A DNA stretch of 64,000 nt from Ruficoccus amylovorans (GCF_014230085.1 NZ_JACHVB010000060.1:124001-188000), one strand, 5' to 3'. Counted from the first letter of the stretch, positions 50,375 to 59,605 are shown. Notes: generated by a model not told the origin, from the sequence alone. Numbers and translations: made by a program.

Positions 50375-51043
50375 ATGCGATTACTTCCCTCTCACCTGAT
50401 ACTCGCGCTCGCCTGCGCTTCGACTCTGCCCACGCTCCACGCCGTCCAGGATCTGGGCGGCGGATTCTGTCTCAACGACAACTCCGCCCAAGTCGAGACA
50501 ACCGCAACCACGACCGAACTCGCCAACCGCCTCGGCTCAGTGGTCTTTCCGGGGGAGGAAAAAATCATGCTGACGATTATCGGCCTCACCGAGGCCGACA
50601 AGGCAACGGCGAAGTCCGAAGCCGCCCTCGGCCAGCGACAACGAAAAATCTCTGCCATGCTGACCGGCAGCCCCTTGAACGAGGTGCAAAAAGTCGCCTT
50701 GGGAAAAGAGACGAAAGCCCACTTGGCCGCGCTCGGGCTGAATACCTTCAGTTGCTATACGGCCGGCAGCGGGCAGAATGCCGCCACCCTGTTTGTCAGT
50801 AACGACGAAGCCCGGCTACAGGCGCTCTGCGCACCGATGGCCTTCGGTACCAGCCCGCAGACCGCGACCAGCACTCCGCTCAGTACGATTGAGCACTTCG
50901 CGAGCGCGCTCGGACTCACGGAAGAAGCGAAAAAGTCATCCGCCCCAAAGTCCACCGACATCCGCCCTGGCACCGCGATCAGTCAAGGTACCGGAACCCC
51001 TGATACGACTAAAGCGCTTTTGAAAACTTCTTCGCCAGAGTGA
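50375..51043 (+). CDS. Exported protein of unknown function
   Basis: 222 residues. Signal peptide MRLLPSHLILALACASTLPT with a cut near LHA. The mature part has two conserved-looking blocks, LANRLGSVVFPGEEKIMLTI and SAMLTGSPLNEVQKVALG KETK-type helices, three cysteines, and a Ser/Thr-rich tail. No family is recognised. It follows the TMTC-like gene by 18 bp and may be co-transcribed. Its last 35 bp overlap the end of the convergent OleC-like gene. Confidence 0.68.
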   Translation: MRLLPSHLILALACASTLPTLHAVQDLGGGFCLNDNSAQVETTATTTELANRLGSVVFPGEEKIMLTIIGLTEADKATAKSEAALGQRQRKISAMLTGSPLNEVQKVALGKETKAHLAALGLNTFSCYTAGSGQNAATLFVSNDEARLQALCAPMAFGTSPQTATSTPLSTIEHFASALGLTEEAKKSSAPKSTDIRPGTAISQGTGTPDTTKALLKTSSPE

Positions 51044-52673
51044 GGCGGTGAATCTTGGCATTGTGGCGCACGTCCACCGGGAAGCGTTGCTCGAAAAAGA
51101 CCCGTTTGACCGGAGACGTAACCGGGTGCGTGGCGGCGACGGCGAGGATTTTTTTCTCAAAGGCTTGACGGGCGCTGGGCGTGGAGGGGAATTTCCCCGG
51201 CTCGGGCTCGATCACGATGGCCGGGACCTGCTTGCCGGGCTGGCCCAGCCCGATGAGCGCGCTGCGGTAAACGTCCGGTTGCCGGTTGAAAATCGCCTCG
51301 CAGCAGTCCGTGTAAAGGTCGCCCTGCGCCGTGCGCACGCGCTCGGCCTTACGCCCGCAGAACCAGAGCCGCCCGCGCTCGTCGAAGTAGCCCAGATCGC
51401 CCATGCGGTGCCAGATTTTGGCCGGGTCGGCGGGGTCGCTGAGCTTGGCGGCGGCGGTAGCGTCAGGCCGGGCCTCGTAGCTCCTGGTCACGCTCGGGCC
51501 GCAGACGGTGATTTCGCCGATCTCGCCCGGCGGCAGGCAAAGCGCGTCCGACATTTGCGCCAGCGGCTCGTCAGTCAGGCGGATAATCCGCGCCTGCATT
51601 TCCGGAAAAACCGCCCCCACGCAGGTGCCGCGCCCTTCGTCAGTAAGGGGCTGGGTCTCTTCAAGAACTTCGCGCCCACTGATGGTGGCCACGGGGAGCG
51701 CCTCGGTCGCACCGTAGGGGGTATTGATCTCGCCCGCGGGCAGGAGCGGCTTCATCCGGCGGATCAGCCCCGGCGGGACCGGTGCCCCGGCCATCTGGAT
51801 GCGCCGGACGGAGGGCAAGGTCTTGCCCTCGCGCTCGCAGTAGCGGGCGATCAGGCTCCACAAAGCAGGCGAGCCAAAGCTGTTCGTGACCCCAGCCTTC
51901 TGAATGGCCTCGACGATCTTGGCCGGATCGGCGGCGGCGGGCCGGGAGGGATCCATTTCAGGGACCACGGTACACATCCCCAGCGCGGGGTTGAAAAGCG
52001 CGAAAACCGGCAGCAGGGTCAGGTCCACCTCGCCCGGCTCGACCCGGTACTGGTTTTTCAAAAGCCGCACCTGCGCCTCGAACATCCCATGCTCGTAGCG
52101 GACGCCCTTGGCCGGCCCGGTCGAGCCGGAGGTAAACAAAATCGCCGCCAGGTCGGACGGGGCGGCAACCGCTACTTGCGCATCCGCACTTCTCCCGGTC
52201 TCCTTCGCACCGGAGAGCGCCCCGGCAAGCAAGGTCCGCCAGCTCCGGGAGCCGACGGTGATTTTTGAGCGAAAGCGATAGCCACGAAGCAAGAGCGGTG
52301 AGAGCCAGGTCGCCGCCGGGATGCCCACCAGCGCCTCGGGCTTACTCTGGCGCACGCAGGCGCGGAAATGCCCCCAGCCCATGCCGGGATCGATCACCAC
52401 GGGCACAGCCCCGAGCTTGAACAGGGCAAAAACGGTAACAATCAGGTCGAAGCCGGGCTTGACCATCAACAGCACCCGCGTGCCACGGTCAATTCCGCGG
52501 GCACGGAGATGAGCAGCCGCCACACGGACACACGCCTTCAGTTGACCGAAGGAAACAGCGTCGAAGCGCAGCTCACCCTCGCGCCGATGCGGCAACTTGA
52601 CCGCAGGCGCATCCGGGGCAGTCTCGGCAGCCAGCGCCAGATAGCGAGCGACATTGGCGTTGCCAATTGCCAT
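51009..52673 (-). CDS. oleC: OleC-like AMP-forming ligase (beta-lactone synthetase family)
   Basis: 554 residues of the ANL superfamily. ILFTSGSTGPAKGVRYEHGM is the P-loop, INTPYGATEALPVATISGRE the adenylate motif, and HRMGDLGYFDERGRLWFCGR the hinge. The block RVLLMVKPGFDLIVTVFALF, then KLGAVPVVIDPGMG, together with FGSPALWSLIARYC, is specific to OleC, which closes beta-hydroxy acids to beta-lactones on the way to cis-olefins. The C-terminal lysine is in RHNAKIHRLTLAKK. OleA and OleB are not in the window; an OleD-like gene is nearby on the same strand. Confidence 0.85.
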   Translation of the reverse strand: MAIGNANVARYLALAAETAPDAPAVKLPHRREGELRFDAVSFGQLKACVRVAAAHLRARGIDRGTRVLLMVKPGFDLIVTVFALFKLGAVPVVIDPGMGWGHFRACVRQSKPEALVGIPAATWLSPLLLRGYRFRSKITVGSRSWRTLLAGALSGAKETGRSADAQVAVAAPSDLAAILFTSGSTGPAKGVRYEHGMFEAQVRLLKNQYRVEPGEVDLTLLPVFALFNPALGMCTVVPEMDPSRPAAADPAKIVEAIQKAGVTNSFGSPALWSLIARYCEREGKTLPSVRRIQMAGAPVPPGLIRRMKPLLPAGEINTPYGATEALPVATISGREVLEETQPLTDEGRGTCVGAVFPEMQARIIRLTDEPLAQMSDALCLPPGEIGEITVCGPSVTRSYEARPDATAAAKLSDPADPAKIWHRMGDLGYFDERGRLWFCGRKAERVRTAQGDLYTDCCEAIFNRQPDVYRSALIGLGQPGKQVPAIVIEPEPGKFPSTPSARQAFEKKILAVAATHPVTSPVKRVFFEQRFPVDVRHNAKIHRLTLAKKFSKAL

Positions 52674-52704
52674 CGGCGGGGCCTCGGGCCGTCAGGAGCC
52701 GGGC

Positions 52705-52983
52705 TTAGTAATCAGCGACGACGATCGTGCCCCAAAGGAGGCTCAGATTGTCACCGGAGATGTTCTTGCGCGGGTAGAGCTCGTCCGTGTGAACGTTGAA
52801 ATTATCGTCCCGGAGCTTTTTGTAGGAACCGGGCTCGTAGCTGACGAAGCCGGCGGCATTAAAATCCTGATTTGCGCGGGCGTAGGCGGGGTGAACGCCT
52901 TCCGGCACGTTGCTGCAGCCAGAGAAAACCAGCGCGAACAGGGCGGAAGTACCAACGAGGAGGGAAGCAGAAGACTTTTTCAT
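52705..52983 (-). CDS. Small lipoprotein, unknown function
   Basis: 92 residues from ATG 52983. MKKSSASLLVGTSALFALVF leads to the lipobox FSGC (Cys23). The mature part, about 70 residues, has PEGVHPAYARANQDFNAAGF, SYEPGSYKKLRDDNF and LYPRKNISGDNLSLLWGTIV, with many aromatic residues. No family is known. It lies 31 bp upstream of the OleC-like gene on the same strand and could share its transcript. Confidence 0.72.
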   Translation of the reverse strand: MKKSSASLLVGTSALFALVFSGCSNVPEGVHPAYARANQDFNAAGFVSYEPGSYKKLRDDNFNVHTDELYPRKNISGDNLSLLWGTIVVADY

Positions 52984-53064
52984 GTACTTAGTGTGAAAGG
53001 TCAGTTGACGTGAATTTAGGTAACACTTCAAGTATAAATTTTCCGTCTAAATTGCGCCAAAGCC

Positions 53065-54984
53065 TTAATTTCCGCTTCTGGCCGTGCTTTTCGGGACCGT
53101 CACGCTGCGGATCACCCAACTGATCTGCTGAATGGTGTAGGGCTTCTGGATCGTTCCGGTAAAGCCGTATTGGGCGGGATTGAGCAGGACAGGGTTATTC
53201 GTGTAACCGCTGGTGACGATGCTCCTGAGGTGCGGATAACGGGGCTTGAGCCGCTCGACCACCCCGCACGCACCGAGGCCACCGGGGACGGTCAGGTCCG
53301 CGATCAGGACATCGTAGGGATTCCCGGCCTGCTCCGCCTCCTCGAAGAGACGGACGGCTTCCTCCCCATCGGCGGCAAAGGCGACCTCGTAGCCCAGGTG
53401 CGTGAGCATGTCTCCGGCAATTTGCCGGATCATCTTCTCATCGTCCATGAGCAGGATGCGCCCCTTGCCGTGGTAGAGCTTCTGGTCCGGCTCCTCCACC
53501 TGGACGGCCCCGCTGGGCAGAGCGGGCAGGTAAAAGACAAAGGTCGTGCCGACGTCCGGGGTAGAATCAACCAGGATATGCCCATCGTGGTTTTTGACGA
53601 TGGAGTAGCTCGTGGCCAGGCCGAGGCCGGAACCGGTCTTCTTCGTCGTGAAGTACGGGTCGAAGATGCGGGCCAGGTTTTCGGGCGGAATGCCCGGCCC
53701 GTTGTCAGCGACGACGATTTTTACATAAAACCCCGGCTCAAGCGGGATCGACGGCTCGGCCCCCAGCTCGGTGTTTTCGGCCCGGATCTCAATGCGCCCG
53801 CCCTTTTTCATCGCCTGGGTGGCGTTGATGAGGAGGTTGTTAATGACCTGGGCGATCTGCCCCTCATCCACCTCGACCGCCCAGAGGTCGGCGGGCACAT
53901 TGAGCTGGCAGCGGCAGTTCGAGCCGCTCAGGATGAAACCCGAAGACTCGCGGATGAGGTCATGCAGCGAGGTCCGCGTCTTGACCGGCACCCCGCCCTT
54001 GGAAAAGGTCAGCAACTGCTGGGTCAGATCCCGTGCGCGCATGGCTGCCTTTTCCGCCGACTTGAGGATGGAAAAGAGCTGGTCACCCTGCTCGCAGCGG
54101 TTGCGGGCCAGCGAGATGTTACCGAGAATCCCGGTCAGGATGTTGTTAAAGTCGTGGGCAATCCCCCCGGACAGCAGCGCGATGGACTCCATGCGCTGGT
54201 TTTTCTGGAGTTCGCGCTCCAGGCGCACCTGATTGGTGATGTCGGAAAAAACCAGCACGCAACCGGTGATCCGCCCTCGCCCATCGAGAATTGGCGAGAG
54301 CAGGAAGTTCACTTTGCGCTCGATCCCCTCGGCGGTAACCAGCAGCCGGTCGGCCAGCGGCCCGACGGCCTGCCCGCTGCGGAAAACCCGCTCCAGCGGC
54401 AAGGGATTCTCCGTCTTTTCTTCGGCGTCGAGCAGCCGGAAAATCTCCTTCAACGGACGTCCCCGCACCGACTCCAAGCGGCGGCCGATCAGGCGTTCGC
54501 CCTCGCGGTTAACGAAGTCCACCGCACCGTGCACATCCGTGGTGATGACCCCCTCCCCGATGGAACTGAGGGTGACGGAGAGCTTCTCCCGGTCCAGATC
54601 GCGCCGGGCCTGCTCCGAGCGGCTGTCCGAGAGGTCGCGCAGCACAACGGCCCATTCGGACGACTCCCTCTGCGGCTCCAGTAGTTGCGCCTCGACCCAG
54701 ATTTCGCCGCCGTCGGGACGGGCAAAAAGCAGTTCGCGGCTCCAGGGTTGGCGGCGGGAGAGCGCGGCAGCAATTTCTGCCAGCGCGGTACAGGAGGACG
54801 CCCCCAGGTTGAGGGCGTTTTCGAGCGGTCCCTGCTCCAATCCGGTCAGACGGGCCCAGGCCGGATTAACGTAGTCCACGGCAAAGCCCACCTCCGCTTC
54901 CACGGAGTGTCTGACGATAGCGATAGCGACATCCAGGCGATCCGCCAGCAGACGGAGCGTTTCATATCCAGGATCTCTTGGCAT
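53065..54984 (-). CDS. Hybrid PAS-domain sensor histidine kinase with receiver
   Basis: 639 residues, no membrane helix, so probably a cytoplasmic sensor. Two PAS domains (about 18-125 and 140-260; VDYVNPAWARLTGLEQGPLE, GAVDFVNREGERLIGRRLES). The dimerisation/phosphoacceptor site is LLSGGIAHDFNNILTGILG (His about 278). The ATPase has NNLLINATQAMKKG, DNGPGIPPENLARIFDPYF and GSGLGLATSYSIVKNHDGHI. The C-terminal receiver (about 515-635) has LMDDEKMIR, the phosphoacceptor Asp in DVLIADLTVPGG, VTSGYTNN and the Lys in QKPYT. This layout is typical of phosphorelay kinases of the NtrB-like HisKA group. No cognate regulator is adjacent. Confidence 0.92.
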   Translation of the reverse strand: MPRDPGYETLRLLADRLDVAIAIVRHSVEAEVGFAVDYVNPAWARLTGLEQGPLENALNLGASSCTALAEIAAALSRRQPWSRELLFARPDGGEIWVEAQLLEPQRESSEWAVVLRDLSDSRSEQARRDLDREKLSVTLSSIGEGVITTDVHGAVDFVNREGERLIGRRLESVRGRPLKEIFRLLDAEEKTENPLPLERVFRSGQAVGPLADRLLVTAEGIERKVNFLLSPILDGRGRITGCVLVFSDITNQVRLERELQKNQRMESIALLSGGIAHDFNNILTGILGNISLARNRCEQGDQLFSILKSAEKAAMRARDLTQQLLTFSKGGVPVKTRTSLHDLIRESSGFILSGSNCRCQLNVPADLWAVEVDEGQIAQVINNLLINATQAMKKGGRIEIRAENTELGAEPSIPLEPGFYVKIVVADNGPGIPPENLARIFDPYFTTKKTGSGLGLATSYSIVKNHDGHILVDSTPDVGTTFVFYLPALPSGAVQVEEPDQKLYHGKGRILLMDDEKMIRQIAGDMLTHLGYEVAFAADGEEAVRLFEEAEQAGNPYDVLIADLTVPGGLGACGVVERLKPRYPHLRSIVTSGYTNNPVLLNPAQYGFTGTIQKPYTIQQISWVIRSVTVPKSTARSGN

Positions 54985-55207
54985 GAATGCAGGTATGTTG
55001 GCCGCGCCCGGTCAAGAGGTTACAGGTTTGAACGGGAGCGGCGGAGGAGACCACGCGGTGGCTTCCGTCAGCTAATAAATTAATACTCGGCAAGAGTGCC
55101 AGAAGAAAAACCGTCTGCATATGCAAAAAAGAAGGCCCGCAACCCTCCCAACTCCGAAGGCCGATGAGACTTGACCCGGCGGGCCGGGCTTTCATGCTGG
55201 TCCGCTT

Positions 55208-56770
55208 ATGGCCACCGATAACGCCTCCACCCCCACGATGGACACCCTGATCGCCCTGTGCAAACGGCGCGGTTTCGTTTTCCCGTCTTCGGACATCTAC
55301 GGCGGCTACAACGGCTTTTTCGACTTCGGGCCGCTCGGCGTCGAGGTGAAGAACAACATCAAGCAGGCCTGGTGGAAGGACTTCGTCCACCGCCGCGACG
55401 ACATCGTCGGCCTCGACTCCACCATCATCATGCACCCGAAGATCTGGGTCGCCTCCGGCCACGTCGGCGGCTTCTCCGACCCGATGGTGGACTGTAAGGA
55501 GACCAAGCTGCGCTACCGTGCCGACCAGCTCTTTTTCCAGGAGTTCACCTTCACGCCCGACGGGGAGGGTGACGCCATGAACCACTTCGTCGTCGTAGTG
55601 GAAGCCGACGACATGAACACCGCCCTGGCCGAGCGCGCCTCCAAGGTCGCCCGCCTCCTGGGCAAGCAGGCCGAGGGCAAGGTCCGGGCCGCCCCTGCCG
55701 ACGGTGCCGCCGTGATCGAGTTCACCGAGTCCACCGCCGAGCAGCGCGAAGCCGCCTTCGGCCCCGACGCGACCACCGCCGGCACCCTGACCGAGCCGCG
55801 CGACTTTAACCTCATGTTCGAGACGAAGGTCGGCCCGCTGGCAGACAAGTCCGCCACCGCCTACCTGCGCCCCGAAACCGCTCAGGGGATTTTTGCCAAT
55901 TACCGCAACATCGTGGACACGGGCCGGGTCAAGGTGCCCTTCGGCATCGCCCAGGTCGGCAAGGCCTTCCGCAACGAGATCACCCCGCGCAACTTCCTCT
56001 TCCGCTCGCGTGAATTCGAGCAGATGGAGATCGAATACTTCATCCAGCCCGACGCCGACTGGAAGACTCTCCACCGCGAGTGGATTGACAAGTGCATTGA
56101 CTGGCTCGTCTCCATCGGCCTGCCCCGCGAGGGCATCGGCGAGGATGTCCACCCCGCCCACAAGCTTTCCCACTACTCCAAGGGCACGACCGACCTGACC
56201 TTCCGCTTCCCGCACGGGGTGCAGGAGCTGTGGGGCATCGCCTGCCGCGGCGACTTCGACCTGACCCAGCATCAGGAGCACTCCGGCAAGTCGATGGAGT
56301 ACTTCGACGAGCAGCAGAAACAGAAGTACATCCCGCACGTGATCGAGCCTTCGCTCGGCGTGGACCGGACCTTCCTGGCCGTGCTCGCGGCCGCCTACTG
56401 CGAGGACGAGATCCCCAACGACAAGGGCACGCCCGAAAAGCGCAGCGTGATGAAGTTCCATCCGCGCATCGCCCCCTACAAGGTCGCCGTCTTCCCGCTG
56501 GTCAAGAACAAGCCCGAGCTGGTCGAGCACGCCCGCAAACTCTACGAGCGCCTGCAAAACCGCTGGAATGTCTTCTGGGACGTGTCCGGGGCCATCGGCC
56601 GCCGCTACCGCCGCCAGGACGAGATCGGCACGCCCTTCTGCGTCACGGTGGACTTCGATACCATCGAGCAGGGCACCGGCGTCACCGTCCGCGACCGCGA
56701 CACCACCCAGCAGATCCGCCTCTCCGAAGACGAGTTGTTCAACTACCTCTCCGAGAAGATCGACGGGTAA
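55208..56770 (+). CDS. glyS: Glycine-tRNA ligase, single-chain class II type
   Basis: 520 residues, cytoplasmic. The alpha2 GlyRS (archaeal/eukaryotic-like) rather than the tetrameric GlyQ/GlyS form. [20 protein letters not shown] with [10 protein letters not shown] is the diagnostic N-terminus, followed by [15 protein letters not shown] domain of about 110 residues with extra sequence precedes [17 protein letters not shown] (motif 2 region). [20 protein letters not shown] and [20 protein letters not shown] follow, then [16 protein letters not shown] (motif 3) and an anticodon-binding C-terminus ([20 protein letters not shown]). It is divergent from the sensor kinase. Confidence 0.95.
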   Translation: MATDNASTPTMDTLIALCKRRGFVFPSSDIYGGYNGFFDFGPLGVEVKNNIKQAWWKDFVHRRDDIVGLDSTIIMHPKIWVASGHVGGFSDPMVDCKETKLRYRADQLFFQEFTFTPDGEGDAMNHFVVVVEADDMNTALAERASKVARLLGKQAEGKVRAAPADGAAVIEFTESTAEQREAAFGPDATTAGTLTEPRDFNLMFETKVGPLADKSATAYLRPETAQGIFANYRNIVDTGRVKVPFGIAQVGKAFRNEITPRNFLFRSREFEQMEIEYFIQPDADWKTLHREWIDKCIDWLVSIGLPREGIGEDVHPAHKLSHYSKGTTDLTFRFPHGVQELWGIACRGDFDLTQHQEHSGKSMEYFDEQQKQKYIPHVIEPSLGVDRTFLAVLAAAYCEDEIPNDKGTPEKRSVMKFHPRIAPYKVAVFPLVKNKPELVEHARKLYERLQNRWNVFWDVSGAIGRRYRRQDEIGTPFCVTVDFDTIEQGTGVTVRDRDTTQQIRLSEDELFNYLSEKIDG

Positions 56771-56828
56771 GGAAAAGGCAACCCCTTCCTTACCAGCTAA
56801 CCCCATCTGACTTGCCACAGATTTAGTG

Positions 56829-56856
56829 TTGACATTGTGCATTTTACATCTAATTT
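56829..56856 (+). promoter_or_regulatory. Candidate sigma-70-type promoter of the toxin island
   Basis: A consensus TTGACA (56829-56834) is followed after 16 bp by TAATTT (56851-56856) at the edge of the AT-rich island. If real, transcription would begin near 56863, inside the longest reading of the next gene, which favours a start at or after GTG 56864. The -10 match is weak, so this is tentative. Confidence 0.4.
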
Positions 56857-57307
56857 GTTAGATGTGGCCCGAGATATCAAACACCTTTACCGCCCCAAAA
56901 TCCCACAATATCAGTTGCATGATACCCACATAGCAAAGTGGAGCATTCCAACATTATCTGAGGGACACGTACCTTTCCCTAAGAAGCTGATACGATGCAT
57001 GCACCGCATACTGACTTGGGATGGTGCGCTCCAAGACATGTCGGTGCTATTGGCGGTAATTGACTATATCCGCCCCGATAAAAACGCTGTCCCAAGCATC
57101 GAATATGTCGCTTATGTATCAGGCCTCAGCATCAAAGAGACATCTGAAAGCTTAAAAAGATTATCTCAAAATGGCCTCATAACGATCGAAGAAGTTAATG
57201 ATCGTTTAAAGATAGATACTACCCCCCTATTGCGTGCTATTGAATTGGCGGCAGAAGCCTACGACACAAAGCCAACAGATACCTGCGAAGAGAAAGCATG
57301 GCAATGA
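56837..57307 (+). CDS. Winged-helix-like protein upstream of a RelE toxin
   Basis: Up to 156 residues from GTG 56837; a later GTG at 56864 would better fit the promoter. The N-terminal part has no clear match. About residues 60-125 (TWDGALQDMSVLLAVIDYIR, IEYVAYVSGLSIKETSESLK, RLSQNGLITIEEVNDRLKID) look like a winged helix with a recognition helix and a wing. Such domains are common in replication initiators and TA regulators. Its stop overlaps the toxin gene start, so the two are coupled. The gene is strikingly AT-rich compared with flanking housekeeping genes, a sign of transfer. Confidence 0.62.
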   Translation: MHFTSNLLDVARDIKHLYRPKIPQYQLHDTHIAKWSIPTLSEGHVPFPKKLIRCMHRILTWDGALQDMSVLLAVIDYIRPDKNAVPSIEYVAYVSGLSIKETSESLKRLSQNGLITIEEVNDRLKIDTTPLLRAIELAAEAYDTKPTDTCEEKAWQ

Positions 57308-57570
57308 GGTGGAAATACCACATCGATAAGCGAGCTATCAGCGACCTAGAGAAGTTAGGAACACCTGCAGCAGAGCGTATCTTCAGTTATCTGGAAAAAA
57401 GAATGGCAACAGACACGGATCCTAGACGCTTTGGCAAACCCCTCAAAGGTGGGCTGAAGGGGCTCTGGCGCTACCGCGTCGGTGATTATCGTATTATCAG
57501 CCAAATCAAGGACGACGAGATGATGGTTCTAATCATAAAGGTCGGACACCGTCGAAACATCTACGGCTAG
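57298..57570 (+). CDS. RelE/ParE-family toxin
   Basis: 90 residues. WKYHIDKRAISDLEKLGTPA, RFGKPLKGGLKGLWRYRVGD, YRIISQIKDDEMMVLIIKV and GHRRNIYG match RelE mRNA interferases of the group usually paired with DUF6290-like RHH antitoxins. The basic residues Lys/Arg of the RYRVGDYR core and the C-terminal His-Arg are kept, so it looks intact. The start overlaps the winged-helix gene by 10 bp; a second ATG at 57304 gives an ATGA overlap. The usual antitoxin lies downstream, the reverse of the normal order. Confidence 0.88.
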   Translation: MAMRWKYHIDKRAISDLEKLGTPAAERIFSYLEKRMATDTDPRRFGKPLKGGLKGLWRYRVGDYRIISQIKDDEMMVLIIKVGHRRNIYG

Positions 57571-57624
57571 CCATCCCAGTAAATCCAGCTTGCAGAAAGT
57601 CCAATTTCGTGCGATTTTTTATGT

Positions 57625-57831
57625 ATGTTGACCGTACAACTTAATTCCAGAGCCGAAGCGCAATTGCAGCGTCTTGCCAAGAAATCAGGCCGTACGGTAG
57701 ACGAATATGCCCGCGAAGCGCTTCTCCAGCACTTGGAAGATTTGGACGACATCCGCGAAGCGACCGAACGCTTAAAAGAGCCAAGTCAAATATTTTCCCT
57801 TGAAGAGGCCAAGCGCCAACTCAGTCTATAA
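57625..57831 (+). CDS. RHH-type antitoxin (RelB/DUF6290-like)
   Basis: 68 residues. MLTVQLNSRAEAQLQRLAKK with SGRTVDEYAREALLQHLEDL is a ribbon-helix-helix DNA-binding module. DIREATERLKEPSQIFSLEE, then AKRQLSL, is the C-terminal toxin-wrapping part. This is the family normally encoded just before RelE toxins of the type found here, yet it lies 54 bp after the toxin. The gap is AT-rich and may hold its own promoter. It could alternatively be the remnant of a second locus whose toxin is lost. Confidence 0.83.
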   Translation: MLTVQLNSRAEAQLQRLAKKSGRTVDEYAREALLQHLEDLDDIREATERLKEPSQIFSLEEAKRQLSL

Positions 57832-57842
57832 TACTTGCCCAG

Positions 57843-57870
57843 AAGAGGAGGCCAGGTGCCGAGTCCTCTT
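57843..57870 (+). terminator. Possible terminator after the antitoxin gene
   Basis: The arms AAGAGGA (57843-57849) and TCCTCTT (57864-57870) enclose a smaller GGC/GCC stem and are followed by TATAC. It is between the convergent antitoxin and recJ genes. The T-run is short, so efficiency is uncertain. Confidence 0.45.
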
Positions 57871-59594
57871 TATACTGCTCCAGCGGGTGTAACCCGCCGC
57901 CAGTCCACCAGTTCCAGCCGGGGGGAGCGGTGGCCGTTCCAGACGTTCCAGGTGAAGCGGACGGCAAGGTCGATGGGCTGGCCGGTGGGGGGCGGATTGG
58001 TGGCCCCGTTCCAGGCGATGCCCTTGATCTGGCGGCCGTTGCCGCCGGTCAGTTCGAAGCGCAGGTGCTTTTGGGCAAAGACTTCCGGGCGGCGCGAAAG
58101 GACCGCACCCTTGAGGCCGAGCACGGGCTCGGGGTTTTCCTGCCCGTAGGGGCGGAGGCGGTCGAGTTCGCCCAGCAGGCGCTCGCCGAGGTCGCCGGGC
58201 TTGATCCAGGCGTCGATGGTCAGACTGGGCTCGGGCGGGGCTTCGGAAAAAAGCTTACCCACGGCCTCATTAAAGGCGGCCCGGAACTCCGGCAGGCGGT
58301 CTTTGGCGAGGGTGATGCCCACCGCCATGCGGTGGCCGCCCCACTCCTCCAGCAGGCCGTCGCAACCGTGCAAAATCTCCTGCAAATCTACTTCGGGGAT
58401 GCTCCGGCCCGAGCCGCGCAGCAGGTCGCCGTCCTGACTCAGGACAATGGCGGGCCGGTAAAAGCGGCGGGCCAGACGGCCAGCGACAATCCCGACCACC
58501 CCCGGGTGCCAGTCGGCCCCGGCGGCGACGAGCCCGGCGGGAATATTCTCCTCGGAAAAATCCGCCACGGCGGCGTCGAAAACATCGCGCTCGATGGCCT
58601 GGCGTTCGCGGTTGAGCGCGTCGAGTTCGGTGGCGGCGGCAACGGCACGGCCCCGTGATTCGCTTAAAAGCATTTCCACCGGCAGGGCGGCGTCGGCCAG
58701 ACGGCCTCCGGCATTGAGGCGCGGCCCGAGGCGGTAGGCAACGTCGGCGGCACAGATCGGGTGCTCCTTGACCAGCCCCGAAACCTCCAGCAGCGCGGAC
58801 AGACCGGTCCGGCGGCCCGAGGCGAGCTGTTGCAGCCCTTCGCGGGCAAAGATGCGGTTCTCGCCGCGCAGGGGGACGAGGTCCGAGATCGTGCCCAGCG
58901 CCACCAGGTCGAGCGAATACTTGAGCTTGAGGTCGAAGGCGCGCGGGTCGTTGAGCTGGCGCAGGCGCTTGACCAGCGCGTGCACGAGCTTGAAGACCAA
59001 CCCGGCGGTGCACAATTCGCGGGCGGCCTCGTCGCCGGGGCCGGGGTAGAGCTTCGGGTTGACCAGCAGGCAGTCGGCGGGAACGGCTTCCTTGGACTCG
59101 TGGTGATCGACGATGATAACGTCAATCCCCCGGGCCCGCAGGCGGGCCACCTCGGCCACGGAATTGGTGCCGCAGTCCAGCGCCACCAGCAGGTCCGGCG
59201 GGGTACCGGTCAGGACGCGGTCGAGCATGGACTCGCTCAGGCCGTATCCCTCCTCCAGCCGCCGGGGAACCCGGTAAACCGGATCGGCCCCGAAGTGACG
59301 CAGCATGCTGACCAGCAGCGCGGTGCTGGTCATGCCGTCCACATCGTAGTCGCCGATGACGAGAATGTCCTCGCCCTCCCGAATTGCGACCAGCAGCCGC
59401 TCGACCGCCTCGGAGATGAAGCTCAACTCCTCGGGGTCGCGCAGGTGGCGCAGGCGCGGATCAAGGAAGGCGGCGGACGGTCCGGTCCGCTCCAGCCGGG
59501 CGGCCAGGAGCGCGGCCAGCACGCCGTCCACCCCGTGCTCCGAACGCAGCAGGCGCACTGCCGATTCCGGAGGCGGGGTGAAAGACCAGCGCAT
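57870..59594 (-). CDS. recJ: Single-stranded-DNA-specific exonuclease RecJ
   Basis: 574 residues from ATG 59594; the frame is open for 42 more codons that overlap secDF. Mn2+-dependent 5'-3' ssDNA exonuclease of the DHH family. VIGDYDVDGMTSTALLVSML and VIIVDHHESKEAVPADCLLV carry motif I and the DHH motif. LVALGTISDLVPLRGENRIF and GPRLNAGGRLADAALPVEML follow, then the DHHA1 domain (RGSGRSIPEVDLQEILHGCD, EEWGGHRMAVGITL) and the OB-like C-terminus (YGQENPEPVLGLKGAVLS). It lies 11 bp after secDF in the yajC-secDF-recJ unit, a known bacterial arrangement. Confidence 0.94.
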   Translation of the reverse strand: MRWSFTPPPESAVRLLRSEHGVDGVLAALLAARLERTGPSAAFLDPRLRHLRDPEELSFISEAVERLLVAIREGEDILVIGDYDVDGMTSTALLVSMLRHFGADPVYRVPRRLEEGYGLSESMLDRVLTGTPPDLLVALDCGTNSVAEVARLRARGIDVIIVDHHESKEAVPADCLLVNPKLYPGPGDEAARELCTAGLVFKLVHALVKRLRQLNDPRAFDLKLKYSLDLVALGTISDLVPLRGENRIFAREGLQQLASGRRTGLSALLEVSGLVKEHPICAADVAYRLGPRLNAGGRLADAALPVEMLLSESRGRAVAAATELDALNRERQAIERDVFDAAVADFSEENIPAGLVAAGADWHPGVVGIVAGRLARRFYRPAIVLSQDGDLLRGSGRSIPEVDLQEILHGCDGLLEEWGGHRMAVGITLAKDRLPEFRAAFNEAVGKLFSEAPPEPSLTIDAWIKPGDLGERLLGELDRLRPYGQENPEPVLGLKGAVLSRRPEVFAQKHLRFELTGGNGRQIKGIAWNGATNPPPTGQPIDLAVRFTWNVWNGHRSPRLELVDWRRVTPAGAV

Positions 59595-59605
59595 GGACAA
59601 GGGGA

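Noticed and set aside
55080-55207. Possible T-box or attenuator before glyS
   Set aside because: There are complementary GCCCGC/GCGGGC words and an A-rich start, but no T-box core sequence, specifier loop or terminator/antiterminator pair, and T-boxes are not expected in this phylum.
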